Below, one piece after another: positions 45,417 through 54,683 of a stretch of 64,000 nt of DNA. The notes under the pieces are model-generated. The model made no database searches. It saw only the letters and a list, made by a program, of their open reading frames with translations, and had not been told where the DNA came from. Position 1 is the stretch's first letter. Every line of letters begins with the position of its first letter. A program made the translations under genes and the position numbers. Source of the DNA: Pseudomonas sp. PB101 (lineage in GTDB: Bacteria; Pseudomonadota; Gammaproteobacteria; Pseudomonadales; Pseudomonadaceae); contig NZ_RWIR01000053.1 in the NCBI RefSeq assembly GCF_009764265.1, forward strand, positions 62,001-126,000, given 5' to 3'.

Positions 45417-46424
45417 ATGAACACCACCAATTTCGATCCCAAGGAGTTCCGCCAGGCACTTGGGTCTTTCACCACAGGTGTCACCATCGTCACCACCCGT
45501 GGCGAAGACGGGCAGGACTATGGCCTGACCGCCAACAGCTTCAACTCGGTGTCCCTTGAGCCGCCGATGGTGCTGTGGAGCTTGAGCAAAACCTCGTCAA
45601 GCGCACCTGCCTTCATGACGGCCGAACACTTCGCGGTGCATATTCTCGCGGCCGATCAGGAGTCACTGTCGAACCGCTTTGCCAAACGTGGCGAAGACAA
45701 GTTCGCCGCTCTGCCGATCCAGCGCGGTCCGGGTGACATCCCGCTGCTCGAAGGCTGCTCGGCGCGTTTCCAGTGCCGGACCACCTACCGCTATGAGGGC
45801 GGCGATCACATCATCTTCGTCGGTGAAGTCGTGGCCTTCGACAGCTTCGACAAGTCGCCGCTGGTCTTTCACAGCGGTGGTTATGGTCTGTTGCTGAAGA
45901 AGAACAGCGACCTTGCGCACGCAAGCTCCAACTTTGGCGACGACTGGCTTGGCTTTCTGCTGGGGCGCACCTACTACCAATTGCTCATGCCGATTCGAGA
46001 GCGCCTCAGGGAGCAGGGCCTGCGCGACATCGACTACGAGTTGCTGACCATACTCAGCCTGGGCGATGGCCGCACCCTGGCCGACCTGCAGCATCTGGTC
46101 GCGATCACGGGCCAGGAAGTGGCGGCGAAAGACCTGCAACCGCTGGTCGAGCGTGGCCTGCTGGTCATCGACCAGGATCGCCGGGTGCACTTCACCGAGC
46201 AGGGCCGTCGTTTCGCCATTGAGCTGCTGGCCTTTGCCAAGGCTGCCGAAACGTCCGCCGAGCAGGGGCTGAACTTCGAGGAAGCACAGCTGCTGAAGAT
46301 GCTGCTCAAGCGTGTGATCCGCTCGACGGGCAGCGAACTGCCGGCGTACTGGCGCAAGGAAAACTTCTGGCGTGAAAATAGCGTCTGGACTCAGGCGCTT
46401 TGCCAGGATGCCACGCCTGGCTGA
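45417..46424 (+). CDS. Flavin reductase with C-terminal winged-helix domain
   Basis: 335-aa two-domain protein. Residues 1-~165 are an FMN-binding split-barrel reductase (FRQALGSFTTGVTIVTTRG, GLTANSFNSVSLEPP), the partner that supplies reduced flavin to the monooxygenase. Residues ~180-320 look like a MarR-type winged helix (LLTILSLGDGRTLADLQHLV; GLLVIDQDRRVHFTEQGRRF). This is the arrangement of the p-hydroxyphenylacetate hydroxylase reductase, where the tail senses the substrate and relieves autoinhibition. Standard SsuE/Fre reductases lack it. GGAGCACGCCC precedes the start. Confidence 0.85.
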   Translation: MNTTNFDPKEFRQALGSFTTGVTIVTTRGEDGQDYGLTANSFNSVSLEPPMVLWSLSKTSSSAPAFMTAEHFAVHILAADQESLSNRFAKRGEDKFAALPIQRGPGDIPLLEGCSARFQCRTTYRYEGGDHIIFVGEVVAFDSFDKSPLVFHSGGYGLLLKKNSDLAHASSNFGDDWLGFLLGRTYYQLLMPIRERLREQGLRDIDYELLTILSLGDGRTLADLQHLVAITGQEVAAKDLQPLVERGLLVIDQDRRVHFTEQGRRFAIELLAFAKAAETSAEQGLNFEEAQLLKMLLKRVIRSTGSELPAYWRKENFWRENSVWTQALCQDATPG

Positions 46425-46503
46425 ACCGGCTTGGTCCGATGGCCTGCGCCGCAGGCAAGTGTCTGAGTTCCTCCCTTGAAAACAACAACAATGAGGCAGA
46501 ACG

Positions 46504-47925
46504 ATGTTGCACAAATCCGATGCTGCCGTGAGCGGTGAGCAACCCTGGCTGGGGGTGAGCCGGCATAGCGCGTGGTATGCCGTCTGTACCCTGTTGCTGG
46601 CTTATGTTTTCTCCATCATGGACCGGCAGATCCTGACCCTGCTGGTCGGTCCGATCCAGCATTCGCTGGGTGTCAGCGATACCCTGATGGGGCTGTTGCA
46701 TGGTTTCACCTTCGCGGCGTTCTACGCCGTGGTGGGGATGCCGATTGCCCGGCTGATCGACCACGGCAACCGACGCATGGTGATAGCCGTGGGTGTCGCC
46801 CTGTGGTGCCTGGCCACGGCCGCGGGCGGGCTGGCCAGCGAGTACTGGCATCTGTTGCTGGCGCGTATCGGCGTGGCGGTCGGCGAAGCCGTGCTGATTC
46901 CGGGCACGGTGTCATTGCTGGCGGACCTGTTTGCGCCCGGGAAGCGGGGCAAGGCCCTGGGCGTCTTCGGTGCCGCCGGCCCGTTTGGCGCCGGTGCGGG
47001 TTTGCTCATCGGTGGCACGGTGCTGGGGCTGTTCACCGCTGCGGCGCCCACACTGCCGCTGCTGGGCAAGCTGGAGGCCTGGCAACTGACGTTCCTGACA
47101 CTCGGTCTGCCGGGGCTGCTGATCGCCTTGCTGGTGACGGCCATCCCCGAACCACGAGCCCGAAAACGCCGGACCCGACAGCGCGTGCCCGAGGCCGGTC
47201 AGCTGCCGTTTTCCGAGGTCATGGCCTTTCTTCGCGCGAACCGCAGAAGCTACGCGGCCTTGATGCTGGGCGGCGGGTTCTTCTACATGGGTGTGTACGC
47301 CATGAGCAGTTGGGTGCCGACCTTCTTCGTCCGTGAGTTCGCATGGTCCTACGCCGAAATTGGCAAGCAGCTGGGCCTGTACCTGTGTTTCCTCGGTCCC
47401 TTGGGGGCGTTGGTCGGCAGCTGGCTGGGCGATTACTGGCGCAATCGCGGCGTGGTCCATGGCAATTTGCGGGTCGCCCTGGTCGGCAGCCTCGGCCTGA
47501 CGCTGAGCAGTTCGGTCATGTTGCTGATGCCCACGGCGCAGCTGGCGCTGATCTTCCTCGCGATCTCTTGCCCGTTCTGGTTCATCTTCTTCGGTGCCGG
47601 GCCTGCGGCCATCCAGGAGAGTGCTCCGGCACCGATGCGGGGTCAGTTCGCGGCGATGTACACCGGCATCATCAATCTGCTGGGCGCCGGACTGGGCCCC
47701 GTAGCGGTTGGCTTGCTGACCGACTATGTGCTGCACGACCTGGCGGCGATCAAGTACGCGATGCTGATCGTCTGCCTGCTGTCGGGGCTGCTGGCCTGTT
47801 TCTGGTTCAGCAATGGTTTTTCATCGTTCGGGCGCACCCAGCGCCACGCGGCCATCTGGAAACCCAGCTCTGCCACCCCTGACCAAAGCGGCATGACCGC
47901 GCCCCGGCATTCGCCTTTGCTTTAG
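46504..47925 (+). CDS. MFS transporter, spinster-like
   Basis: 473-aa major facilitator with ~12 membrane segments. TM1 motif SIMDRQILTLLVGP and loop GMPIARLIDHGNRR place it in the spinster-like aromatic/organic acid group. It follows the oxygenase pair by 79 bp and is likely the uptake carrier for the substrate of this cluster. Its parallel in the element is the carrier at 22457. The C-terminal ~35 residues are a hydrophilic extension. Confidence 0.85.
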   Translation: MLHKSDAAVSGEQPWLGVSRHSAWYAVCTLLLAYVFSIMDRQILTLLVGPIQHSLGVSDTLMGLLHGFTFAAFYAVVGMPIARLIDHGNRRMVIAVGVALWCLATAAGGLASEYWHLLLARIGVAVGEAVLIPGTVSLLADLFAPGKRGKALGVFGAAGPFGAGAGLLIGGTVLGLFTAAAPTLPLLGKLEAWQLTFLTLGLPGLLIALLVTAIPEPRARKRRTRQRVPEAGQLPFSEVMAFLRANRRSYAALMLGGGFFYMGVYAMSSWVPTFFVREFAWSYAEIGKQLGLYLCFLGPLGALVGSWLGDYWRNRGVVHGNLRVALVGSLGLTLSSSVMLLMPTAQLALIFLAISCPFWFIFFGAGPAAIQESAPAPMRGQFAAMYTGIINLLGAGLGPVAVGLLTDYVLHDLAAIKYAMLIVCLLSGLLACFWFSNGFSSFGRTQRHAAIWKPSSATPDQSGMTAPRHSPLL

Positions 47926-47988
47926 CGCACGGCGCCGCCCGGCGCCGGCAACAAAACCTGCCTGTTTCATTCATAAGGAAAAACTTCC

Positions 47989-48402
47989 ATGACCAGCATC
48001 GATGGTGGCTGCCTGTGCGGCTGCGTTAAGTACTCCAGCCACGTGGCGCCACTGACCACGGCCGTGTGCCATTGCACGGACTGCCAAAAACAATCGGGCA
48101 GCGCTTTCTCGATCAACCTGCTGTTGCCGGCCGAGGGTTTCGTCGTGGCGGGCGAGACGCTCGCCAGCTACGAGAAACCCGGTGGCAGCGGCCATCCGGT
48201 GCGGCGCTTTTTCTGCAATGCCTGCGGCTCGGCGTTGTACTCCGAAATAGCGGCCATGCCAGGCGTGCTGGCAATCAAGGCCGGAACCCTGAGCAATGCC
48301 GCGCAAGCGCAACCGGGCATGCACCTTTGGTGTGCCTCGGCGTTGCCATGGGTCGCCCCGGATCGCGATTTGCCGTGCTTTGAACAATCGCCGACTACCT
48401 GA
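47989..48402 (+). CDS. GFA-family zinc-binding protein
   Basis: 137-aa protein of the glutathione-dependent formaldehyde-activating-like (GFA/CENP-V) fold. It has the paired zinc sites GGCLCGCVKY, CHCTDCQKQSGS and FFCNACGSALYS, seven Cys in the expected positions. AAGGAAAAAC precedes the start. Members can bind thiol adducts of aldehydes; next to an oxygenase that should release an aldehyde from a sulfonate, aldehyde handling is plausible but unproven. Confidence 0.82.
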   Translation: MTSIDGGCLCGCVKYSSHVAPLTTAVCHCTDCQKQSGSAFSINLLLPAEGFVVAGETLASYEKPGGSGHPVRRFFCNACGSALYSEIAAMPGVLAIKAGTLSNAAQAQPGMHLWCASALPWVAPDRDLPCFEQSPTT

Positions 48403-48549
48403 TCAGCAGACCAAGCGCCTGCTGGTCAACCACGACATCAACCCGCCGGACTTCCTCTAACCGCTCGGTAACGGGAAGTCTGGCCTGGAAATTCCCTTTT
48501 CCGGCATCCGTCACATAAAAACAAAAACAACAACCCGACAGGGAACCGC

Positions 48550-50439
48550 ATGAAAACAACAACAACGCGTGCCGAGTTCAAACTGAAGGCGCTTGCAAGC
48601 GCCATTGCCCTGGGCTGCGTCACGCAAGCGCAGGCGGTCAATTTCAACGTCGGTGAAATCGAAGGACAGTTCGACTCCTCGTTGTCGATCGGCGCCAGTT
48701 GGTCGACAGCCAACCCGGACAGCAATCTGATCGGCGTCAATAACGGCGGCAAAGGGTTGTCGCAAACGTCGGACGACTCGCGCCTGAACTTCAGGAAGAA
48801 CGAAACCTTCTCGAAAATCTTCAAGGGCATTCATGACCTGGAGTTGAAGTACGGCGATGTCGGTGTGTTCATGCGCGGCAAGTACTGGTACGACTTTGAA
48901 CTGCAGGACGAGAGTCGCCCGTTCAAGGACATCGACAACGATGGGCGCAAGGAGGGTGCGAAGTCCTCCGGCTATCAACTGCTCGATGCGTTTGCCTACT
49001 ACAACTACAACCTGGCCGACCAGCCAGGCAGCGTGCGACTGGGCAAGCAAGTGGTCAGCTGGGGGGAGAGCACCTTCATCCAGAACGGCATCAACTCGAT
49101 CAACCCGGTCGACGTCTCCGCCTTTCGCCGTCCGGGTGCGGAGGTCAAGGAAGGCCTGATTCCGGTGAACATGTTCTTCGTTCAGCAAAGCCTGACCGAT
49201 AACCTGTCGACCGAGGCGTTCTACCAGCTCGAATGGGACCAGACCGTGGTAGATAACTGCGGCACGTTCTTCGCCCAGTCGGATTTGGTCGCCGACGGTT
49301 GCACCGACAACCTGCGCCTGCTGACCAACAACCCGGCAGCGGGCAACCTGATCAACAGCCGCTTGCCGGGCACAGCCCTGGACATCAACCAGAACGTCGA
49401 AGGCACCCGGGTCAACCGTGGCCCGGACCGGGATGCGCGCGACAGCGGCCAGTGGGGCCTGGCGTTGCGCTACATGTTCGACCCGCTGGACACCGAGTTC
49501 GGCGCCTACTTCATGAACTACCACAGCCGCGCGCCGTTCTTTGGCGACACGGCCCCGGCGCAAAGCGTCTACAACGCAGCCGCTCCCTTCGGCGCCGCCG
49601 CGCCGCTGGTGGTCGCGGGTAACGCGCATTACTTCATGGAGTACCCGGAAGACATCCACCTGTATGGCCTGAGTTTCTCTACCACGCTGCCTACCGGCAC
49701 GGCATGGCAGGGCGAAATCAGCTACCGGCCCAATGCGCCGGTGCAGCTGAGTACCACTGACTTGTTGTTCGCCGTGGTCGATCCGCTGAAGGCCAGCGTC
49801 AGCCCGCTGTACGGCAACGCCTCGTTGCTCAACGGCACCCCGGGCAGCGACCTGCAAGGTTACCGCCGCAAGGAAGTCACTCAACTGCAGACGACCTTCA
49901 CGCACTTCTTCGATCAGGTGATGGGCGCCGAACGCCTGACGCTGGTGGGTGAGGTCGGGGTGGTTCACGTCGGTGGTCTTGAGTCCACCGACAAGGCCCG
50001 TTATGGCCGTGATCCGGTGTTCGGCCCTGGCGCATTGCCGGCCACTGGCGCAGTGAACACCTGCCAGGCGCTCAACCAGACCACCATCAATGGCGCCGTC
50101 GGCAACACCGGTGCCACGCAAAACCTGGTGCGCAATTGCGACAGCGACGGCTTCGTCACCGCCACCTCATGGGGCTATCGCGCACGGGCCATCTGGGACT
50201 ACAGCAACGTCTTCGCCGGGGTGAACCTCAAGCCAAACGTGGCCTGGTCCCACGACGTCAACGGCTATGGCCCCAACGGCCTGTTCACTGAAGGCACCAA
50301 GGCCGTGAGCCTCGGGCTGGATGCCGAATACCGCAACACCTACACCGCGAGCATGAGCTACACGAACTTTTTCAACGGCAAGTACAACACCCAGGTCGAT
50401 CGCGATTTTCTCGCCCTCAGCCTCGGCGTGAACTTCTAA
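48550..50439 (+). CDS. DUF1302 outer-membrane-type protein
   Basis: 629-aa exported protein with signal peptide (KALASAIALGCVTQAQA) and a beta-rich body ending in Phe (LGVNF). The DUF1302 signature is QVVSWGESTFIQNGINSINP. AGGGAACCGC precedes the start. It is homologous in family and position to the protein at 29773 but clearly a different lineage. Likely a substrate channel in the outer membrane. No YCF48 or RND gene accompanies it here. Confidence 0.85.
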   Translation: MKTTTTRAEFKLKALASAIALGCVTQAQAVNFNVGEIEGQFDSSLSIGASWSTANPDSNLIGVNNGGKGLSQTSDDSRLNFRKNETFSKIFKGIHDLELKYGDVGVFMRGKYWYDFELQDESRPFKDIDNDGRKEGAKSSGYQLLDAFAYYNYNLADQPGSVRLGKQVVSWGESTFIQNGINSINPVDVSAFRRPGAEVKEGLIPVNMFFVQQSLTDNLSTEAFYQLEWDQTVVDNCGTFFAQSDLVADGCTDNLRLLTNNPAAGNLINSRLPGTALDINQNVEGTRVNRGPDRDARDSGQWGLALRYMFDPLDTEFGAYFMNYHSRAPFFGDTAPAQSVYNAAAPFGAAAPLVVAGNAHYFMEYPEDIHLYGLSFSTTLPTGTAWQGEISYRPNAPVQLSTTDLLFAVVDPLKASVSPLYGNASLLNGTPGSDLQGYRRKEVTQLQTTFTHFFDQVMGAERLTLVGEVGVVHVGGLESTDKARYGRDPVFGPGALPATGAVNTCQALNQTTINGAVGNTGATQNLVRNCDSDGFVTATSWGYRARAIWDYSNVFAGVNLKPNVAWSHDVNGYGPNGLFTEGTKAVSLGLDAEYRNTYTASMSYTNFFNGKYNTQVDRDFLALSLGVNF

Positions 50440-50465
50440 CGGATCAACATGAGAAAGGCATAACA

Positions 50466-51839
50466 ATGAAAATCACCAGAAATCTGCTGCAAATCGGCGC
50501 TCTTTCCCTGTCGCTGCTGGCAACCGGCGTCATGGCTGCCGTGCCCGCCGATCAGGTCGCCAGACTGGGTGCGAGCCTGACACCAATGGGCGCCGAGAAG
50601 GCTGCCAATGCCGATGGTTCGATTCCGGCCTGGACCGGCGGCCTGCCCACCAACGCCGGCGCGGTGGATGCCAAGGGTTTCCTGGCCGACCCGTTCGCCA
50701 ATGAAAAGCCACTGTTCAGCATCACCGCGGCCAACGTCGAGAAATACAAGGACAAGCTGACGCCGGGCCAGCTGGCGATGTTCCTGCGCTACCCGCAGAC
50801 CTACAGGATTCCGGTGTACGCCACCCACCGTACGGCAGCGTTGCCCGACGAGATTTACAGCGCGATCAAGACCAGCGCGGCCAAGACCGAAACCCTGGGA
50901 GGCGGCAACGGTCTGCAGAACTTCAGTGACAGCCGCTATTACGCCTTCCCGATTCCGGCCAACGGCGTCGAGGTCGCCTGGAACCATACCACCCGCTATC
51001 GCGGCGGCAACGTGCACCGCTTCGTCACCCGTGTGCAGCCACAGACCAATGGCTCGTTCACCATGGTGCATTTCGAAGACGAGATTTCTTACCCGAGCAA
51101 TCTGCCGGACCTCGAGAAGAGCAAGGCCGAGAACAGCCTGTTTTTCTTCATCCAGCGGGTAACCGCGCCAGCACGTCTGGCGGGCAACGTACTGCTGGTG
51201 CACGAAACCATCGACCAGGTCAAAGAGCCGCGCATGGCCTGGCTCTACAACGCCGGTCAGCGCCGCGTGCGCCGCGCTCCGCAAGTGGCGTACGACGGGC
51301 CGGCCACCGCCGCCGACGGCCTGGCCACCTCCGACAACTACGACATGTTCAACGGCGCCCCGGACCGCTACGACTGGAAGCTGATCGGCAAGAAAGAACT
51401 CTACATCCCGTACAACAGCTACAAGCTCGATTCGCCGCAACTGAAGTACGACGACATCATCAAGCCCGGCCACATCAACCAGGACCTGACCCGCTACGAA
51501 CTGCACCGCGTCTGGGAAGTCGAGGCCACGCTCAAGCCGGGTGAACGGCATATCTATGCCAAGCGCCACATGTACTTCGACGAGGACACCTGGCAACTCG
51601 CCGAGGTCGATCACTATGACGGCCGTGGCCAACTGTGGCGGGTCGCCGAAGGTCATGCGCAACAGTATTACGACCATAAGGTACCGGGTTACACCGCCGA
51701 GACGTTGTATGACCTGGTGTCCGGCCGTTACTCGGTCCTGGGCCTGAAGAACGAGGAAAAACGCAGCGTCGAGTTTGGCGTGAAAGCGTTGATGGCCAAT
51801 TACACCCCGGCAGCCCTGCGCCAGGAAGGGGTGCGCTGA
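50466..51839 (+). CDS. DUF1329 periplasmic protein
   Basis: 457-aa exported DUF1329 protein: signal peptide ending VMAA, then LGASLTPMGAEKAANADGSI, the same family signature as at 31816, and RHIYAKRHMYFDEDTWQ near the C-terminus. It is 26 bp after DUF1302, with a GAGAAAGG site. Probable periplasmic partner of the DUF1302 channel. Confidence 0.87.
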   Translation: MKITRNLLQIGALSLSLLATGVMAAVPADQVARLGASLTPMGAEKAANADGSIPAWTGGLPTNAGAVDAKGFLADPFANEKPLFSITAANVEKYKDKLTPGQLAMFLRYPQTYRIPVYATHRTAALPDEIYSAIKTSAAKTETLGGGNGLQNFSDSRYYAFPIPANGVEVAWNHTTRYRGGNVHRFVTRVQPQTNGSFTMVHFEDEISYPSNLPDLEKSKAENSLFFFIQRVTAPARLAGNVLLVHETIDQVKEPRMAWLYNAGQRRVRRAPQVAYDGPATAADGLATSDNYDMFNGAPDRYDWKLIGKKELYIPYNSYKLDSPQLKYDDIIKPGHINQDLTRYELHRVWEVEATLKPGERHIYAKRHMYFDEDTWQLAEVDHYDGRGQLWRVAEGHAQQYYDHKVPGYTAETLYDLVSGRYSVLGLKNEEKRSVEFGVKALMANYTPAALRQEGVR

Positions 51840-51895
51840 TCCGCCAAGTCCCCGCGATGTGCCAGGGATGGCCTGTATTCGCGCTGTGCATACCA

Positions 51896-51943
51896 TGAAT
51901 GACGGATATTCACTTCCGTCATTATTCGACGTTTGATTTAGTG
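51896..51943 (+). promoter_or_regulatory. LysR-type operator/promoter, copy B
   Basis: TGAAT-N7-ATTCA (51896-51912) and TTTGATTTAGTG (51932-51943), 36 bp apart as in copy A at 44213. Flanking words GTGCATACC and CATCGT are also shared. There is no LysR gene beside this copy, so the regulator at 43294 is the likely binder. Confidence 0.7.
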
Positions 51944-51977
51944 CGCCTCATCGTACAAATGCATGTGAACCCAAGTC

Positions 51978-53081
51978 ATGAAAAACAAAAAAAACAGGCA
52001 AATGGGAAGGGCCGTTCCTCAACGAGGCGAGTTGGGGAGCAGTGTCATGATCAAAGATGTTTACTACGCATCTTCCGGCAGTTTCCTGCGCAGATTCTCA
52101 GGCCGTGTGCAAACACTTGGCCCAGGCCTGATGGTCAGCCTGGCAATCGCCATGGCTTCCGCTTTCATTGCCGACCATTACGGCGGCCCCACGTTGTTGT
52201 ATGCGCTGCTCTTTGGCATGACGTTCCACTTCTTGATCGAAGACGGCCGTTGCCTGCCCGGCATCGAGTTTGCCTCGCGCACCATCCTGCGTTTTGGCGT
52301 CGTTCTGCTCGGTGCGCGAATCACACTGGAGCAGATCGGCTCACTGGGTTTTGAAACGGTGATTGCCGCCGTGCTGGCAGTCGCCGCGACCCTCTGTGTC
52401 GGTTGGGCCAGCGCCCGGCTGCTCGGCCAGCGTGCCGACTTCGGTGTACTCACTGGCGGTGCCGTGGCGATTTGCGGCGCATCGGCAGCACTGGCGATCT
52501 CCGCGGTGCTGCCCAAGCACGAGAACAGTGAACGCGACACCCTGCTCACCGTCGTCGGCGTCACCGGCTTGTCGACATTGGCGATGATCACCTATCCCAT
52601 CCTCTGCAAGCTGCTGGGCCTGAGCCCCGAGCAGACCGGCACTTTCCTCGGCGGGACGATCCATGATGTCGCCCAGGTGGTCGGGGCGGGCTACATGATT
52701 TCACCGGTCACCGGTGATATCGCCACAGTGGTGAAGTTGCTGCGTGTGGCCCTGTTGGTCCCTGCGGTCGTCGTGGTTGCCTGGCTGTTCCGCCGCCAGC
52801 ATGCGGGCAACGAGCGCGGGCGCATTCCTGTGGTCCCCGGCTTCCTGGTCGCTTTCATGGCCTTGGTGGCAATCAACAGCACCGGGGTCATTCCACACGC
52901 ACTGACCAGTGGCATGAACGACTTGTCACGCGGTTGCCTGGTTTTCGCCATCGCCGCACTGGGCGTAAAAACCTCTCTGCAGAAATTGGCAGAGGTGGGC
53001 TGGCGACCGATCGTGATGCTGGTGGGTGAAACCTTCTTCCTGGCCGCCCTGGTCATGGGCCTGCTGTTCCTGGTGCGCTGA
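51978..53081 (+). CDS. YeiH-family putative sulfate/sulfur-anion exporter
   Basis: 367-aa membrane protein with the same signatures as the homologue at 21388: TGGAVAICGASAALA, GGTIHDVAQVVGAGYM and NSTGVIP. ATG 51978 keeps the alignment of the upstream region with the monooxygenase gene, but ATG 52047 has a better site (GGGGAGCAGTGTC) and removes a polar leader not seen in the other copy; either start is possible. Carrying its own copy of the LysR operator, it is probably co-induced with the oxygenase to export sulfite or sulfate. Confidence 0.85.
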   Translation: MKNKKNRQMGRAVPQRGELGSSVMIKDVYYASSGSFLRRFSGRVQTLGPGLMVSLAIAMASAFIADHYGGPTLLYALLFGMTFHFLIEDGRCLPGIEFASRTILRFGVVLLGARITLEQIGSLGFETVIAAVLAVAATLCVGWASARLLGQRADFGVLTGGAVAICGASAALAISAVLPKHENSERDTLLTVVGVTGLSTLAMITYPILCKLLGLSPEQTGTFLGGTIHDVAQVVGAGYMISPVTGDIATVVKLLRVALLVPAVVVVAWLFRRQHAGNERGRIPVVPGFLVAFMALVAINSTGVIPHALTSGMNDLSRGCLVFAIAALGVKTSLQKLAEVGWRPIVMLVGETFFLAALVMGLLFLVR

Positions 53082-53294
53082 ATAGTAAAAATGAACTATA
53101 CCCAATAGTGCATTCGCTCCTGACCCCCGGGACACATGCCTTTGAGGTCCGAGGAACTCCAGCGTCAGCGAACGGCACGGCACGGCACCCAACCGGTTCA
53201 AGTGCTCGAGCAGTAAGCATTAGCCCCTGTCCGGCCGCGTGCCGCACGTCGCCAGGCCCAGGTTCAAAACTCTGAACAAGGCAAGGAGTTTGCG

Positions 53295-54635
53295 ATGGCT
53301 GATTCAAGCAAGAAAATGGGCCTGATGGGGCTCACGACGCTGGTGACGGTCAACATGATGGGTTCGGGCATCATCATGTTGCCCACCAACATGGCGCAAC
53401 TGGGTGCCGTCTCGCTGCTGTCATGGATCTTCACCGCGATCGGCTCGATGGCCATCGCCTACTGCTTTGCCCAGTGCGGGGTCTTCTGTCCGCGTTCGGG
53501 CGGTTTGTCCGCCTACACCGAGGAGGCCCATTCAAAGTCGGGCTTTTTCCTCTGTTCGTACCTGTACTTCCTGTCCCTGGCCATCGCCAACGTGGCCGTG
53601 GCCATTTCGGCGGTAGGCTATATGACGGCCTTCATCCCCTGGCTGGGCACCGGTGCCATTCCACTGTGCGTCGGCACGATCGCGCTGATCTGGCTGACCA
53701 CCTTCGCCAACTTCGGTGGCCCGGGCATCACCGGCAAGATCGGCGCCTTCACGGTGTGGGGCGTGATCATTCCGGTCGCGGGCCTGAGCATCATCGGCTG
53801 GTTCTGGTTCAAGCCCGATGTGCTGGCCGCCGCCTGGAACCCCAACAGCCTGCCGATTTCCGAAGCCATCGGCAAAGCCATCCCCCTGACCCTGTGGGCC
53901 TTCCTCGGTATGGAATCGGCGGCCCAGGCCACCGATGCCGTCGAAAATCCCAAGCGCAACGTGCCCCTGGCCTGCCTGTTCGGCACTCTGGGTGCCGCCG
54001 TGGTCTATGTGCTGTCGACCACTGTCATCCAGGGCATCATTCCTAACGCGGAACTGGCCAAATCCTCGGCCCCCTTCGCCTTGGTCTACGCCACGATATT
54101 CAACCCGATGGTGGGCACAATCGTCATGGCCCTGGCGGTGATGGCGTGTGTCGGCTCGCTGCTGGGCTGGCAATTTACCCTGGCGCAAACCGCGAAGATG
54201 ACAGCTGACCAGAACCTGTTCCTCAAGCTGTTCAGCAAGGTCAATTCGATGAATGCGCCCGTCGTCGGCATGATCGTCTGCGGCGTGCTGCAGACCCTCA
54301 TGGCCCTGTCGACCATCTCGCCCGACGCCGCCGCCCAGTTCAGCAAGCTGGTCAGCCTGGCCGCGGTCACCAACCTGATCCCCTATATCACCGCACTGAC
54401 CGGCCTGTTGGTGATCATGCACAAGGCCGGGGTTTCGTCGGCGATTCACACGCGTAACGTGGTGGTCTTGCTGATCGCCATCACCTACTCCTTGTACGCC
54501 CTGTATGCCTGCGGCAAGGACGCAGTGATGGGTGGCACCCTGGTGCTCGCTGTCGGTTACCTGCTCTATGGATTCCTCGCCAAGCGCTTCACCGAAGCGC
54601 CATCCGCCAACCAGGCCAGGGCCGGTAATCCTTAG
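53295..54635 (+). CDS. potE: Putrescine/ornithine antiporter, PotE-like
   Basis: 446-aa APC-superfamily transporter with 12 membrane segments. It follows E. coli PotE closely throughout: VNMMGSGIIMLPTNMA, SGGLSAYTEEA, VWGVIIPVAGLSIIGWFWF, LWAFLGMESA and GSLLGWQFTLAQ. PotE exchanges putrescine for ornithine at the inner membrane. No ornithine decarboxylase gene is adjacent; instead a binding-protein gene follows 48 bp later. The 213 bases before it show no gene. Confidence 0.85.
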   Translation: MADSSKKMGLMGLTTLVTVNMMGSGIIMLPTNMAQLGAVSLLSWIFTAIGSMAIAYCFAQCGVFCPRSGGLSAYTEEAHSKSGFFLCSYLYFLSLAIANVAVAISAVGYMTAFIPWLGTGAIPLCVGTIALIWLTTFANFGGPGITGKIGAFTVWGVIIPVAGLSIIGWFWFKPDVLAAAWNPNSLPISEAIGKAIPLTLWAFLGMESAAQATDAVENPKRNVPLACLFGTLGAAVVYVLSTTVIQGIIPNAELAKSSAPFALVYATIFNPMVGTIVMALAVMACVGSLLGWQFTLAQTAKMTADQNLFLKLFSKVNSMNAPVVGMIVCGVLQTLMALSTISPDAAAQFSKLVSLAAVTNLIPYITALTGLLVIMHKAGVSSAIHTRNVVVLLIAITYSLYALYACGKDAVMGGTLVLAVGYLLYGFLAKRFTEAPSANQARAGNP

Positions 54636-54683
54636 GCGTGGCCATCAGGATTGCACAGACATCTGCATACGGGGAAACCGGAC

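Noticed and set aside
48511..50121. 536-codon open frame on the minus strand opposite DUF1302
   Set aside because: Antisense shadow; the plus-strand protein has signal peptide, ribosome site and family motifs.
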